A DNA stretch of 64,000 bases from Parvibacillus sp035426385 (lineage in GTDB: Bacteria > Bacteroidota > Bacteroidia > Chitinophagales > Saprospiraceae): contig DAOLZQ010000004.1 in NCBI GenBank assembly GCA_035426385.1, positions 1 to 64,000 of the forward strand, read 5' to 3'. The notes beneath the pieces are model-generated. The model ran no database searches. It saw only the letters and a program-made list of their open reading frames with translations, and was not told the origin of the DNA. Positions 26,846-36,507 of this stretch are shown here, piece by piece. The translations under genes and the position numbers were made by a program. The first letter of the stretch is position 1. Each line of letters opens with the position of its first letter.

Positions 26846-27952
26846 TTGATTAAAAATACATCAGTACGTTCATTCATTAAAATAATAAATACTAAAACTA
26901 TTAATCCACAAATAAAAATATTAGTTACCGGTGGAACAGGCTTAGTTGGCTCGTATTTGCTAAGACTACTTATAGAGCAGGGATACCAAAACATTCACGC
27001 TACAAAAAGAGAGCAATCCTCCTTTAGTCTATTGCAAGGAAAAGAACAGCAAGTCAACTGGCATGATACCACACTGAATGACGTACTCGGACTTGAGGAT
27101 GCCATAAAAGATTCAGAGGTAATTATTCATTGTGCAGCAGTAGTATCATTCGACCCTCGTGATAAGCGAGAATTGATCAAAACAAATGTTGAAGGAACTG
27201 CCAATATAGTCAATCTGGCCGTGGAGCAAGGTGTTAGAAAGTTGATTCATGTCAGTTCTATCGCTGCTTTGGGCCGAAATAAGACTACGGGCCTAACCTC
27301 TGAAACTGATAAGTTTGATGCAGACGCACCCCACTCGTTGTATTCACTGACCAAATATCTGGCTGAGATGGAAGTGTGGCGCGGAAAGGAAGAAGGCTTA
27401 AAAATAACGATAGTAAATCCGGCCATTATACTCGGAAGTGGCTTCTGGAAGGTCGGTTCAAATGGCTTTTTCAATCACGTGTGGAGACAATCACCATTCT
27501 ATCCTCCAGGGGCCACTTCCTTTGTGGACGTGCGAGATGTTGCCCGATTTATCAATATGCATATCGAAAGCGATTTTTCGGTAGAACAATATCTTCTGAT
27601 CAGCGAGAACCGTTCCTATCAATGGTTTTTGGAGACGATTGCAAAGTATCTTCACAAAAAAGCTCCCACCACTAAGACCACAAAATTAATCTTAGGACTA
27701 GCCTGGCGAGTAGATAAAGTCCGCTCTATCCTGACCGGAAGTAAACCCTTACTAACACGGGAAACCGCCCAAACCTCACTTCACAAGTATCAATTTGACC
27801 ATGCTCGCTCCTTGCTCAGTGGTGCTTTTACCTACCGATCGCTGGAGCAAACGATAGCTGACATCGCAGCCCAATATAGAATCGCAGCAGAAAATGGGTT
27901 TCAGCCGGCGACACTTTCTTTTCAATCCAAGGAATCAGAATATGCAGGATAA
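26846..27952 (+). CDS. NAD-dependent epimerase/dehydratase family protein (extended SDR)
   Basis: The 368-residue protein has a Rossmann nucleotide-binding motif, VTGGTGLVGSYLL at about 28-40, an HCAAVVSFDP strand, and the catalytic Tyr-x-x-x-Lys as YSLTK near residue 166. It belongs to the extended short-chain dehydrogenases that include 3-beta-hydroxysteroid and dihydroflavonol reductases; the substrate is unknown. No ATG lies upstream of the core. The only usual initiation codon is TTG at 26846, 16 bases after lptE, so the first ~20 residues are tentative. It overlaps ligA by 11 bases. Confidence 0.82.
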   Translation: MIKNTSVRSFIKIINTKTINPQIKILVTGGTGLVGSYLLRLLIEQGYQNIHATKREQSSFSLLQGKEQQVNWHDTTLNDVLGLEDAIKDSEVIIHCAAVVSFDPRDKRELIKTNVEGTANIVNLAVEQGVRKLIHVSSIAALGRNKTTGLTSETDKFDADAPHSLYSLTKYLAEMEVWRGKEEGLKITIVNPAIILGSGFWKVGSNGFFNHVWRQSPFYPPGATSFVDVRDVARFINMHIESDFSVEQYLLISENRSYQWFLETIAKYLHKKAPTTKTTKLILGLAWRVDKVRSILTGSKPLLTRETAQTSLHKYQFDHARSLLSGAFTYRSLEQTIADIAAQYRIAAENGFQPATLSFQSKESEYAG

Positions 27953-30053
27953 TTCGGAACAGCACGTCCAATATTCGAGAGAGGCGCTTCGTACTGGTTA
28001 CTCAGTGGATAGCAGTAGTGCAATGGAGGCATTGGTAGAAGCCATCAGGTATCACGAATGGCGGTACTACATCGTCAATGAGCCCATACTCAGTGATACT
28101 GAATACGACCATTTGTTTAAGCTGCTCGAAAAGGCAGAGCTGGAACATCCGGAGTGGAAAGATGCCGCCTCACCCACCCGACGCGTTAGCCTCGATCTGA
28201 CTGATAACTTTACCTCGGTCGATCACCTCACACCTATGCTCTCTCTCGCCAATTCGTATGATGAAAATGACCTAAGAGATTTTGACATTCAAAATAGAAA
28301 ATTATTAAAATTAAAACCCGACGAACAAATTACTTACAGTGTAGAGCCGAAACTGGATGGTGGCAGTGTCTCACTGGTCTATGAGGACGACCGATTGATC
28401 CGGGTAGTTACCCGCGGTAATGGCGCTACCGGAGAGGATATCACCCCAAATGGAATGTCGCTCAATTCAATTCCGCTCACAGCACGATTTTCTTCCAAAG
28501 GCATTTGGCGGGCAGAAGTAAGAGGAGAAGCCCTCATCGCAAAGGCGACCTTCACCAAGCTTAATGAGGCACGAAAGAAAAAAGAACTCGCACTGTTTGC
28601 CAATGCGCGCAATGCTGCCACAGGTGGACTTAGGACAAAAGACCCTAAAGAGACCGCTGCGCGGAAGATAGAAGCCTTTATTTATTCTCTGAGCTATGCT
28701 GTGAATAAGGAGGGTCAGACCCAGTTGGATCAGTTTGACTCCCACTATGAATCACTTGAATTCTTAAAGTCACTTGGATTTAAAGTACCGACAGATGCGC
28801 GAAAAAAGATATCGGGGATAGAGTCGGTCATCCGATTTGTAGAACAATGGGAGAAAGACCGCGAATCATACCAATACGAGATTGACGGCATGGTAGTCAA
28901 GGTGGACCACAGAGCCTGGCAGGAAGAAGCTGGCTATACTACCCATCATCCGCGCTGGGCCATAGCTTATAAATTTCAGGCAAAACAAGGTGCTACGAGA
29001 TTGATCGACGTTGATTATCAGGTGGGTAAATTAGGTGCGGTGACGCCAGTGGGTAAACTTGAACCTATCCAACTGGCCGGAGTGACTGTGACCTCTGTCT
29101 CACTGCACAATGAAGATTTCATAACAGAGAGAGATTTGAGGCTGGGAGATATGGTCGTGGTAGAGCGAGCCGGTGACGTAATTCCATATGTAGTCAAAGC
29201 GATCACTGACCTTCGGACGGGAACAGAAAAAGGGATCATATTTCCGACTGAGTGTCCCTCCTGTGGCTTTGACCTAGTTCGCCCAGGCGAGGAAGCAGTC
29301 TGGCGCTGTGTCAACCCGGAGTGTACGGCGCAACAAATTCAAAAACTCATCTATTTCGTGTCGAAAGATGCAATGGATATAGAAGGATTTGGAAAATCTA
29401 TTGTTGAGAAATTTTATCACCTTGGTTGGCTGAAATATTTCCCCGACGTATATCATTTGGATGAAAATGAAATTGCAGAATTGGAAGGGTTCGGATCGCG
29501 CTCAGCATCAAAATTAATCAGCGCCATTGAAAATTCAAAGCAACAACCGCTGCATCGGCTACTCGACGGCTTATCGATACATCACGTAGGCAATAAGGTC
29601 TCTAAATTATTGACCAAAGATCTTGATAATTTGTTTGAATTAAAAGAAAAATCAATCGACCAACTGGCCTCAATCCCGGAGATCGGACCTATCGTGGCGG
29701 GCAATGTATATAGCTATTTCCATGACCCTAAGAACCTAGAGATGCTCCACGCATTAGAGGAAGCTGGGGTAAATATGAGCGGCAATAAAGAGGTGGTTTC
29801 AGCCAATACGTCACACCCACTCTATGGCAAAACCATCTTGTTCACCGGGACTCTGCACCGGATGACACGTGATGATGCTCAGGAAATGGCAGAGCAGGTA
29901 GGCGCAAAAAACTTAGGCGCCGTATCTAAGAATCTCAATTATTTGGTGGTTGGTGAAAATGCAGGAAGTAAACTCACAAAGGCAAAACAAATAGAAAGTA
30001 TTCAAATCCTCACCGAAGAGCAATTCTTAGAATTGATTACAACTAAAATTTAA
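27942..30053 (+). CDS. ligA: NAD+-dependent DNA ligase
   Basis: The 703-residue enzyme seals nicks using NAD+. In order: domain Ia (EAIRYHEWRYYIVNEPILSD, about 33-52), the adenylation domain with the active lysine K137 in KLDG, an OB fold, a four-cysteine zinc finger (CPSCGF ... CVNPECTAQ), HhH repeats (LEGFGSRSA, IPEIGPIVA) and a C-terminal BRCT domain (HPLYGKTILFTGTL). The ATG at 27942 overlaps the SDR gene by 11 bases and leaves an N-terminal extension of about 25 residues; the ATG at 28023 would begin just before domain Ia. All catalytic features are present. Confidence 0.96.
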   Translation: MQDNSEQHVQYSREALRTGYSVDSSSAMEALVEAIRYHEWRYYIVNEPILSDTEYDHLFKLLEKAELEHPEWKDAASPTRRVSLDLTDNFTSVDHLTPMLSLANSYDENDLRDFDIQNRKLLKLKPDEQITYSVEPKLDGGSVSLVYEDDRLIRVVTRGNGATGEDITPNGMSLNSIPLTARFSSKGIWRAEVRGEALIAKATFTKLNEARKKKELALFANARNAATGGLRTKDPKETAARKIEAFIYSLSYAVNKEGQTQLDQFDSHYESLEFLKSLGFKVPTDARKKISGIESVIRFVEQWEKDRESYQYEIDGMVVKVDHRAWQEEAGYTTHHPRWAIAYKFQAKQGATRLIDVDYQVGKLGAVTPVGKLEPIQLAGVTVTSVSLHNEDFITERDLRLGDMVVVERAGDVIPYVVKAITDLRTGTEKGIIFPTECPSCGFDLVRPGEEAVWRCVNPECTAQQIQKLIYFVSKDAMDIEGFGKSIVEKFYHLGWLKYFPDVYHLDENEIAELEGFGSRSASKLISAIENSKQQPLHRLLDGLSIHHVGNKVSKLLTKDLDNLFELKEKSIDQLASIPEIGPIVAGNVYSYFHDPKNLEMLHALEEAGVNMSGNKEVVSANTSHPLYGKTILFTGTLHRMTRDDAQEMAEQVGAKNLGAVSKNLNYLVVGENAGSKLTKAKQIESIQILTEEQFLELITTKI

Positions 30054-30083
30054 CAATAAAGTCAAAATGAAAGTGTACATAAG

Positions 30084-31097
30084 ATGACCGATTTACAACC
30101 TTATATAGACGAAATCAATAATTTCAAAATTGAGAATAAAGCAGAGCTAGAAGCTTTTAGAATTACCTTCCTTGGTACTAAGAACAAGCTTAAGGAACTC
30201 TTTGCTCTCATGGGAAAGATCCCGGCGGAGGAGCGAAAAGCTTTCGGTGAAAAGCTGAATGGCCTGAAGTCCCTGGCTGAGGATAAATTCACCGCAGCAC
30301 AACTGAACTTGCAGGAGTCCCCTCAAATAGGTGAGTCCAAGGTGGCAGAGGACATCACGCGGCCTGGGTTCCCGTTTCCGACGGGCAGTCGGCATCCTGT
30401 GAGCATAGTGCTGAATGAAATCATTTCTATATTTCAGCGAATCGGATTTACGGTCGAAGAAAACCGCGAGATCGAGGATGAATGGCACAATTTTACTGCG
30501 CTGAATACGCCGGACGATCATCCGGCTCGAGACATGACAGACACCTATTATCTTGCCGGCGATCCCACCCATTTACTCCGGTCTCAGACCTCCACTGTAC
30601 AGGTACACGTGATGGAAAGTCAGCAACCGCCCATTCGCATCATCTCGCCCGGACGGGTATACCGCAACGAGACGATCTCAGCCCGCTCGCACTGTCAGTT
30701 TCATCAGGTAGAAGGTCTCTATATTGACAAGGATGTATCCTTTGCAGATATGAAGCTTACGCTGGAATATTTCGCGCGTCAGATGTACGGGTCGGAAGCG
30801 AGGACCCGACTGAGGGCTTCTTATTTTCCCTTCACCGAGCCGAGTGCTGAACTGGATGTGTATTGGGGATTAGAGACTGAAAATGACCACCGCATAACCA
30901 AAGGTACCGGATGGCTTGAAATACTCGGCTGTGGGATGGTCGATCCGGCGGTACTTGAAAACTGTGGTATAGACCCTGCCGTCTATAGCGGATTTGCTTT
31001 TGGCATGGGAGTGGAGCGACAGGCCATGTTGAAATATAAGATTCCGGACATTCGGTATCTGTTTGAAAATGATCTGAGATTCTTAAGTCAGTTTTAA
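30084..31097 (+). CDS. pheS: Phenylalanyl-tRNA synthetase alpha subunit
   Basis: The 337-residue subunit carries an N-terminal coiled-coil arm (about 1-85) and the class II catalytic core: motif 2 (SPGRVYRNETISARSHCQFHQ) is near residues 190-210, and motif 3 (GFGMGVER-type GFAFGMGVERQAML) is near 310-323. The alpha subunit binds Phe and ATP and works as an alpha2beta2 tetramer with PheT, which is not encoded in the window; separated pheS and pheT occur in many Bacteroidota. It lies 30 bases after ligA. It is followed after two bases by the oxidoreductase gene. Confidence 0.96.
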   Translation: MTDLQPYIDEINNFKIENKAELEAFRITFLGTKNKLKELFALMGKIPAEERKAFGEKLNGLKSLAEDKFTAAQLNLQESPQIGESKVAEDITRPGFPFPTGSRHPVSIVLNEIISIFQRIGFTVEENREIEDEWHNFTALNTPDDHPARDMTDTYYLAGDPTHLLRSQTSTVQVHVMESQQPPIRIISPGRVYRNETISARSHCQFHQVEGLYIDKDVSFADMKLTLEYFARQMYGSEARTRLRASYFPFTEPSAELDVYWGLETENDHRITKGTGWLEILGCGMVDPAVLENCGIDPAVYSGFAFGMGVERQAMLKYKIPDIRYLFENDLRFLSQF

Positions 31098-31099
31098 AA

Positions 31100-32635
31100 T
31101 TGAAGCAACCCGCTGGTCAGAAAAAAGTAATCATCATCGGTGCCGGTATCTCCGGTCTGAGTGCCGGCTGCTATCTGCAGCGCTGTGGCTTCAAAACTGA
31201 AATATTCGAAAAGCATGATTTGCCCGGAGGTCTCTGCACCAGTTGGACTATAGGAGACTATACATTTGATGGCTGCTTGCAGTGGTTACTGGGCTCTGAC
31301 CAGGGGAACTCATTCTACAAGATGTGGAATGAGATTCTGGATATGCCCGCCATCAAATTTATCAATCACACCTACCGCATCTTACTCGAAGTTGAAAAAA
31401 ATGAAAACAAATACGGCAACAAACTTTTCTATTATTATAATGACCTGAACCGATTTGAGCAGTACTTGCTGGATCTATCACCGGAAGATGGAAGACTGAT
31501 CCGTGATTTTATCAGCGACGTGCGTTATTTACAGCGGTTTGACTTGCCGCCTGTGTTAAAAGATGAAGGATGGTGGAAAAATCTTAAAATCCGGCTGGGT
31601 ATGGTCCACTATACGGGCATATTGTTCAAATTTTTAAAATTAAAGAACGAGACGAATAAGACTTTTGCGCGCAAATTCAAAAGCCCGTTTTTGGCTGAGG
31701 TATTTGATCAACTTTATGATCAGTTTGAAGTAAATATGCTGGTGGTCATGTTTCCCATGGCTGCCTATGACCTTCAGAGTGCGGGGTATCCGGAAGGCGG
31801 GTCATTGGAATTTGCGAGAAAGATAGAACAAAGCTACTTGTCGGCAGGTGGTCTCATACATTACAAGACGCCGGTATTAAAAATCAATGCGGAGGATAAA
31901 GCGGCAAACTCAATTACTGTCAGAAATAATCAAGTGCATCAAGCTGATTACTACATATCGTCCTGTGACTGGAAATTTACAATACAGCAACTATTGGATT
32001 CAAAGTACGACAGCCGACGGCAAAAACTTCTGATCGAACATTCGGAGTTTATTCCATACTTCTCTTCCATACAGTGTTCCTTCGGCGTAAAATGTACGCT
32101 GCACGAGTTGCCGCATTTTACGCGTTTCCCCTTAGACACCCCGATCGCCTCACCTGATGGCATGATCTATCACCGCTTTGAGGTACATGTCTTTAATTAT
32201 GATCGCACGCTGGCGCCTGAAAATAAGACTTGTATTGTGGTCAATTTTTATACTGAACACAGTGCGTACTGGATCGATCTGAGGAAGACCAAAAGGGTAG
32301 AATATCGCAGCAGAAAACAAGAATTTATACAGCAAGTAAAATCAATTCTGGTTGAAAAGATCCCTCATTTCGATGAGCATCTTGAAGTGGAGGATATGAC
32401 CACGCCGGCTACGTATCTGAGATATACCAACAATTGGCTGGGTAGCACACAGGGTTGGCTACCGCACCAGAATATACTCAGAAGCACTCCGGTTTCACTA
32501 AATATACCTGGCCTGGATAATGTCTTTATGGCCAGTCACTGGAACCAACCCGGAGGAGGACTTCCCATAGCAATATCCAAAGGAAGAGAAGTCGCTGCAC
32601 TACTGTGCAAAAAGGAAGGAGTAAAGTTTTTATAG
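31100..32635 (+). CDS. Phytoene desaturase-like FAD-dependent oxidoreductase
   Basis: The 511-residue protein starts with the FAD-binding motif VIIIGAGISGLSAGCYL (about residues 10-26) and continues with EKHDLPGGLCTSW, the second signature of the CrtI/FAD amine oxidase group. A C-terminal segment, HWNQPGGGLPIAISKGR, closes the FAD site as in phytoene desaturases and retinol saturases. The substrate is unknown; neighbours are not carotenoid genes. There is no ATG before the FAD motif, and the start is taken as TTG at 31100, two bases after the pheS stop, which implies translational coupling. Confidence 0.83.
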   Translation: MKQPAGQKKVIIIGAGISGLSAGCYLQRCGFKTEIFEKHDLPGGLCTSWTIGDYTFDGCLQWLLGSDQGNSFYKMWNEILDMPAIKFINHTYRILLEVEKNENKYGNKLFYYYNDLNRFEQYLLDLSPEDGRLIRDFISDVRYLQRFDLPPVLKDEGWWKNLKIRLGMVHYTGILFKFLKLKNETNKTFARKFKSPFLAEVFDQLYDQFEVNMLVVMFPMAAYDLQSAGYPEGGSLEFARKIEQSYLSAGGLIHYKTPVLKINAEDKAANSITVRNNQVHQADYYISSCDWKFTIQQLLDSKYDSRRQKLLIEHSEFIPYFSSIQCSFGVKCTLHELPHFTRFPLDTPIASPDGMIYHRFEVHVFNYDRTLAPENKTCIVVNFYTEHSAYWIDLRKTKRVEYRSRKQEFIQQVKSILVEKIPHFDEHLEVEDMTTPATYLRYTNNWLGSTQGWLPHQNILRSTPVSLNIPGLDNVFMASHWNQPGGGLPIAISKGREVAALLCKKEGVKFL

Positions 32636-32674
32636 CACCAAAGAGTTGCTTACCAGCGCCAACGAGGAATATAT

Positions 32675-33103
32675 TTACCAGGTTTCGCCGGTGAAAAAGA
32701 CAGTACCTTCAAAAAGGGCCACTTTTTTTCTTTCGCCAGCATAGGCTACCACTGAATATCGGCCCAGTGATTTGGTACGTTCACGCAGCATAGCCACTGC
32801 CGTGATCTCATCACCCGGCTTAGTGGGTCTGAGGTGACTGATTGAGGTCTGTATAGATACTGCCTGACGGCCATAACTGTTCGCTGCGAAGGCGAGTGCA
32901 CTATCACACAGCGAAAAGAGAATTCCACCATGTGCGAGTTGAAATCCATTAGTCATATCTGATCTGATGACCATCTTAAGCTCGACCTGTTCTGCAGAAA
33001 TAGCAACTACCTCTATACCCAACCACTGACTAAAGGCATCTCTGTCCAGCATTAAGTTCTTAATGATATCCGCCGCGCGGTCTGAATCAAATTGTTCTTT
33101 CAT
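32675..33103 (-). CDS. paaI: PaaI-like hotdog-fold acyl-CoA thioesterase
   Basis: The 142-residue protein aligns along its length with PaaI: the NGFQLAHGGILFSLCDSALAF segment near residue 51 contains the HGG motif and the catalytic Asp of hotdog thioesterases, followed by SYGRQAV and SHLRPTKPGD. It should hydrolyse phenylacetyl-type or related acyl-CoA thioesters that accumulate when the paa pathway stalls. No other paa genes are present here, so the physiological substrate may differ. The gene lies 9 bases downstream of the envC-like gene on the same strand. Confidence 0.8.
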   Translation of the reverse strand: MKEQFDSDRAADIIKNLMLDRDAFSQWLGIEVVAISAEQVELKMVIRSDMTNGFQLAHGGILFSLCDSALAFAANSYGRQAVSIQTSISHLRPTKPGDEITAVAMLRERTKSLGRYSVVAYAGERKKVALFEGTVFFTGETW

Positions 33104-33112
33104 ATTTACACA

Positions 33113-34534
33113 CTACCGGGCTTTCAACCACGAAACCGGATTGAGTGGGCTTTGTTTGCTCCATAGCTCGAAGTGGAGCTCTGTATTACCACTATCACCA
33201 TTGAGAGCAGCAGTTCCTAATGCAGTTCCTACTTTGACCTTTTGCCCTTTCTGGACAAACACATTGTCCAGGTTGGAATAGATGGTATAGTATTTCCCAT
33301 GATTGACCATCACCGTGTTTTTATACCCGGTTATAAAGGCAATGTGGATTACTTCACCTTCGAACACAGCCATTGCTGTAGCACCGGTCTCCGTCTTAAT
33401 ATCGATTCCATTATTAACTATAGTTACATTATCCAGCTCAGCGTGATTTTGCTTTCCGAAACCTCTCACAATGGCACCTCTTCTGACGGGCCAGCCAAGT
33501 GCTCCTCTATTGCTCTGAAAATCTGCAGATAATGAAGCACTAGAAGGAGATTCGGTGATTTCTATATTTTTCTTCCTGGTTAATTTAGCAGCTTTGGTAT
33601 TTTCATTGCGCTCAGCTAGATGAGAGGCATCGGATGAAGCGCGCACATCGGCAGTTGAATTGTCAGAAGAAGCTATTTCTTCCTTTTCTTCTGCCTTGGC
33701 AGCTTTTTGCTCGGCAGCAATTCTGGCAAGTTCAGCTTTTCTTGCTTTTTCAGCCAGTGCCTTAGCTTCACGCTCTTTACGTGCTATCTCCAGTCGAATT
33801 ACTCTACTGATCTCAGCCTGGATATTTTTCTGCTCTTTCTTTTGGCGTTTTAAATTAGAGAGCAGTGATTTCTCACTTTCGGTCAGATTAGCCAGAAGGG
33901 TATTCTTTTTGTCCAGATCTGTATTTAGCAGATTCGTTTGGTTTTCCTCCTTGTTCAACAGAAGTTGGTTACTGTATTTGAGTTCGTGCAGTTTGGCTAA
34001 TTCATCTTCCAAGGCTAGTTGTTTGGTACCTATGGTCAGTGCTTGCGCGCGCCGGTGTATCTTGACCTGCCGCAGATAATGCCAACGACTGAAAGCCTCA
34101 TTGATACTCGCGGATGACAAGATCAACATCCACTCATTAGTAATGAGGCTGGCTCTATAGGCCTGACGCATGATCTTTGCATACTCTTCTTTTAAGATGT
34201 TTATCTCATTCTTAAGTGCAAAAATGAGCTGTTCCTTTTCGCCCACGCGGTTGTCCACCATGGTCAGTTGTACCTTCACCTGCTGGATAGCGCCCTTACG
34301 AACCGTAATTTTTTGCTGTATATCATTGAAATCCTTCAGTGTGGATTTCTTTTGGGCTTTGTTATTTTGAAGTTCTTTCTCTGTTTGCTTTATCTTTTGG
34401 GCTACTTTGTGTTGCTTTTTTTCAAGGTCTTTTTGTGACTGAGCATCTACTGAACCTATGAAAGTGAGACAAATAAAAGCTAAAAAAAATACCTTGCGAT
34501 TAATCCACCCGCCGATAATTGGCCGGTATTTCAA
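33113..34534 (-). CDS. envC: EnvC-like murein hydrolase activator (coiled coil plus LytM domain)
   Basis: This is a secreted protein of about 473 residues with a signal peptide (FFLAFICLTFIGSVDA), a long coiled coil (about 45-245), an Ala/Glu/Lys-rich linker and a C-terminal LytM/M23 domain. The zinc ligands are altered: HxGxD reads NNGID and HxH reads ELH, as in non-catalytic activators such as EnvC, which are driven by FtsEX. ftsE is at 16.2 kb. No ATG lies near the signal peptide. Candidate starts are TTG at 34534, used here; the ATG at 34588, with an 89-base overlap; or an ATT at 34504 that overlaps the upstream stop as ATTAA. Confidence 0.85.
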   Translation of the reverse strand: MKYRPIIGGWINRKVFFLAFICLTFIGSVDAQSQKDLEKKQHKVAQKIKQTEKELQNNKAQKKSTLKDFNDIQQKITVRKGAIQQVKVQLTMVDNRVGEKEQLIFALKNEINILKEEYAKIMRQAYRASLITNEWMLILSSASINEAFSRWHYLRQVKIHRRAQALTIGTKQLALEDELAKLHELKYSNQLLLNKEENQTNLLNTDLDKKNTLLANLTESEKSLLSNLKRQKKEQKNIQAEISRVIRLEIARKEREAKALAEKARKAELARIAAEQKAAKAEEKEEIASSDNSTADVRASSDASHLAERNENTKAAKLTRKKNIEITESPSSASLSADFQSNRGALGWPVRRGAIVRGFGKQNHAELDNVTIVNNGIDIKTETGATAMAVFEGEVIHIAFITGYKNTVMVNHGKYYTIYSNLDNVFVQKGQKVKVGTALGTAALNGDSGNTELHFELWSKQSPLNPVSWLKAR

Positions 34535-35330
34535 AAGGAATAGAAAAGGTAATGTTTGGTTTGACCTGGTCAAATTCAAGTGAGACATATAATTGTTTTA
34601 TATTATCTAAAAGTATCTCTAAATCACGAAGGTAAGAAAACTTAACGTTATCATATAATAATTTTTTATCATTTATCTTCAAATTCATTATTTGACGTTG
34701 AGGCACATTTTGATACGACATCTCATTCATAGTTCCATCAGTCCCCGCTAAAAGAATTCTGACCAATTGCCCACCTACAGCATTAATTTCACTTTGGCCA
34801 TTGGATTGGGTAATATTTATCGGTCCATCCAATTCAGCCGGGGGATTGCCGAGTAAGATATCTTGAAGCACCGTAAAGGTTATGGGGGCCTTAATCACAC
34901 CAGCCAGTTCACTCCATTCCTTACTGGTATAAGTCCGATGAAGACGATCTATGTATACCAACCTTGTAGGCGTAGCCATGGCTCTTACACCTTCGAGGCC
35001 AAGTTTTTTGAGTTGAAACCAGATCACCGAATCCTTTATCATGCGCAGTTTGAAACTAAAAGATAGATTTTCATCTTTAGTGTCGATTCTTGCTGTACCA
35101 TCCCCTTCAAGAGTCTCCACATTTACTCTGATGGGTGTCACCATTTGACTGTATTGTGTAGGAGTAATTAAAGTCGAATTAGTTATCTCAGTCGGCTTGA
35201 CACTATCCCGTATAGGAACTTCTACCGTGGGGATGGTAGGCTGCACCTTCACTGATTTTTGCTTACATCCCACACTCACAACTGAGAATAAGGCAACTAT
35301 GAATATAGAATAATTATATATAAATTTCAT
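34500..35330 (-). CDS. DUF4292 domain lipoprotein
   Basis: The 276-residue protein starts with a lipoprotein signal (VALFSVVSVGC, Cys22) and fits DUF4292, a Bacteroidota family of LolA/LolB-like fold inferred from its beta-rich pattern and length; the function is unproven. Core features are the WFQLKKLGLEGVRAMATP segment and the YLRDLEILLDN stretch near the end. It overlaps the envC-like gene at its 3' end, so the two are probably translated together, as is frequent for these two families in Bacteroidota. It is divergent from lgt. Confidence 0.78.
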   Translation of the reverse strand: MKFIYNYSIFIVALFSVVSVGCKQKSVKVQPTIPTVEVPIRDSVKPTEITNSTLITPTQYSQMVTPIRVNVETLEGDGTARIDTKDENLSFSFKLRMIKDSVIWFQLKKLGLEGVRAMATPTRLVYIDRLHRTYTSKEWSELAGVIKAPITFTVLQDILLGNPPAELDGPINITQSNGQSEINAVGGQLVRILLAGTDGTMNEMSYQNVPQRQIMNLKINDKKLLYDNVKFSYLRDLEILLDNIKQLYVSLEFDQVKPNITFSIPFEIPANYRRVD

Positions 35331-35515
35331 TTTTTGCTAATTGACCCTTTAAACGCACAAAAGGTGCAAATGATTATAGGCACCAAGGTAAGTAGTGTAG
35401 TTTTACAGGAGGTGCCCTTACTCTTATTCACACTAATAAATATCTGAGTTCCGAGAAATTTACATTTCTCAATTGTCAAAAAAAAGCCACCTTTGCTAAG
35501 CACAAAAATGTCACT

Positions 35516-36472
35516 ATGTATCCTGATTTTTCCTATTTCATGCACGACATATTCGGCACCGCTCCAGATAATTTTTTTGGGATTATTAAGACATTCGGCT
35601 TTTTCTTAGCGGTCGCAATCCTTATAGGAAGTTATTTCCTTTCGCAGGAATTAAAGCGAAAAGAACAAAATGGAACCCTTGCACCCATTAAAGTGACGAA
35701 AGATGGCAAGACAACCATACTTCATCCATATGAGAAAACGGGCGACATCACATTGTTATGTGCCTTTTCGGGTATAGTGGGTGCCAAATTGTTTGCTTTA
35801 GTAGAGAGTGCTGAGACTTTCCAATCTTTTCTTCGTGATCCCATCCATACGCTATTTAGCGGAAGTGGACTGGCGATATATGGTGGCCTGATTCTTGCTT
35901 TCCTAGTTGTACCCTGGTATGTGAAAAAATTGGGCATAAGTACCCTTCAGATCACAGATGCGACAGCTCCGGCATTGATGATAGGATATGCTGTCGGAAG
36001 GTTGGGCTGTCAGTTTTCCGGAGATGGCGACTGGGGCATTCAGGCACTTTCACCCAAGCCGGGTTGGGCATCTTGGATCCCTGATGTATTATGGAGTCAA
36101 ACCTATCCGCGCAACGTACTCAAAGAAGGAATACCCATCCCTGACTGTATTGGTGAATATTGCAATCAGCTCGCACATGGGGTGTATCCGACACCGGTTT
36201 ATGAAAGTATAATGGCCTTCTTGATTTTCTTACTATTGTGGTCTCTAAGGAAAAAATTTGTCCGTGCAGGGCAATTATTCTTTACCTATTGCTTTCTCAA
36301 TGGAGTCGAGCGATTCTTTATCGAAAAAATCAGAGTCAACGAAAAATTGCATTTGGGCGGCTTGACCTTTACACAGGCAGAGTTAATCTCTTTTATATTG
36401 ATCTTTATAGGTATTATTGGATTTATAATAACTTCCCGCAGAAAACCCGAAACAGTAATCGTGACCCCATAA
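35516..36472 (+). CDS. lgt: Prolipoprotein diacylglyceryl transferase
   Basis: The 318-residue inner-membrane enzyme transfers diacylglycerol from phosphatidylglycerol to the Cys of lipoprotein precursors. It shows seven or so membrane segments, the conserved YAVGRLGCQFSGDGDWG segment (Lgt signature with the essential Arg and Asn/Gly region) and the late YCFLNGVERFFIEKIR motif. Length is slightly above the usual 290 because of cytosolic or periplasmic loops (about 45-65 and 165-215). It is divergent from the DUF4292 lipoprotein, with 185 bases between. Many lipoproteins in this window would be its substrates. Confidence 0.93.
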   Translation: MYPDFSYFMHDIFGTAPDNFFGIIKTFGFFLAVAILIGSYFLSQELKRKEQNGTLAPIKVTKDGKTTILHPYEKTGDITLLCAFSGIVGAKLFALVESAETFQSFLRDPIHTLFSGSGLAIYGGLILAFLVVPWYVKKLGISTLQITDATAPALMIGYAVGRLGCQFSGDGDWGIQALSPKPGWASWIPDVLWSQTYPRNVLKEGIPIPDCIGEYCNQLAHGVYPTPVYESIMAFLIFLLLWSLRKKFVRAGQLFFTYCFLNGVERFFIEKIRVNEKLHLGGLTFTQAELISFILIFIGIIGFIITSRRKPETVIVTP

Positions 36473-36507
36473 ATCACGTCAATTTTCTTATTTTTCATAT
36501 TAAAAAA

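Noticed and set aside
31100..32635. Carotenoid biosynthesis cluster
   Set aside because: Only one CrtI-like protein is present, with no crtB, crtZ or isoprenoid genes nearby.
32675..33103. Phenylacetate degradation cluster
   Set aside because: The PaaI-like thioesterase is alone; no paaA-K genes occur in the window.
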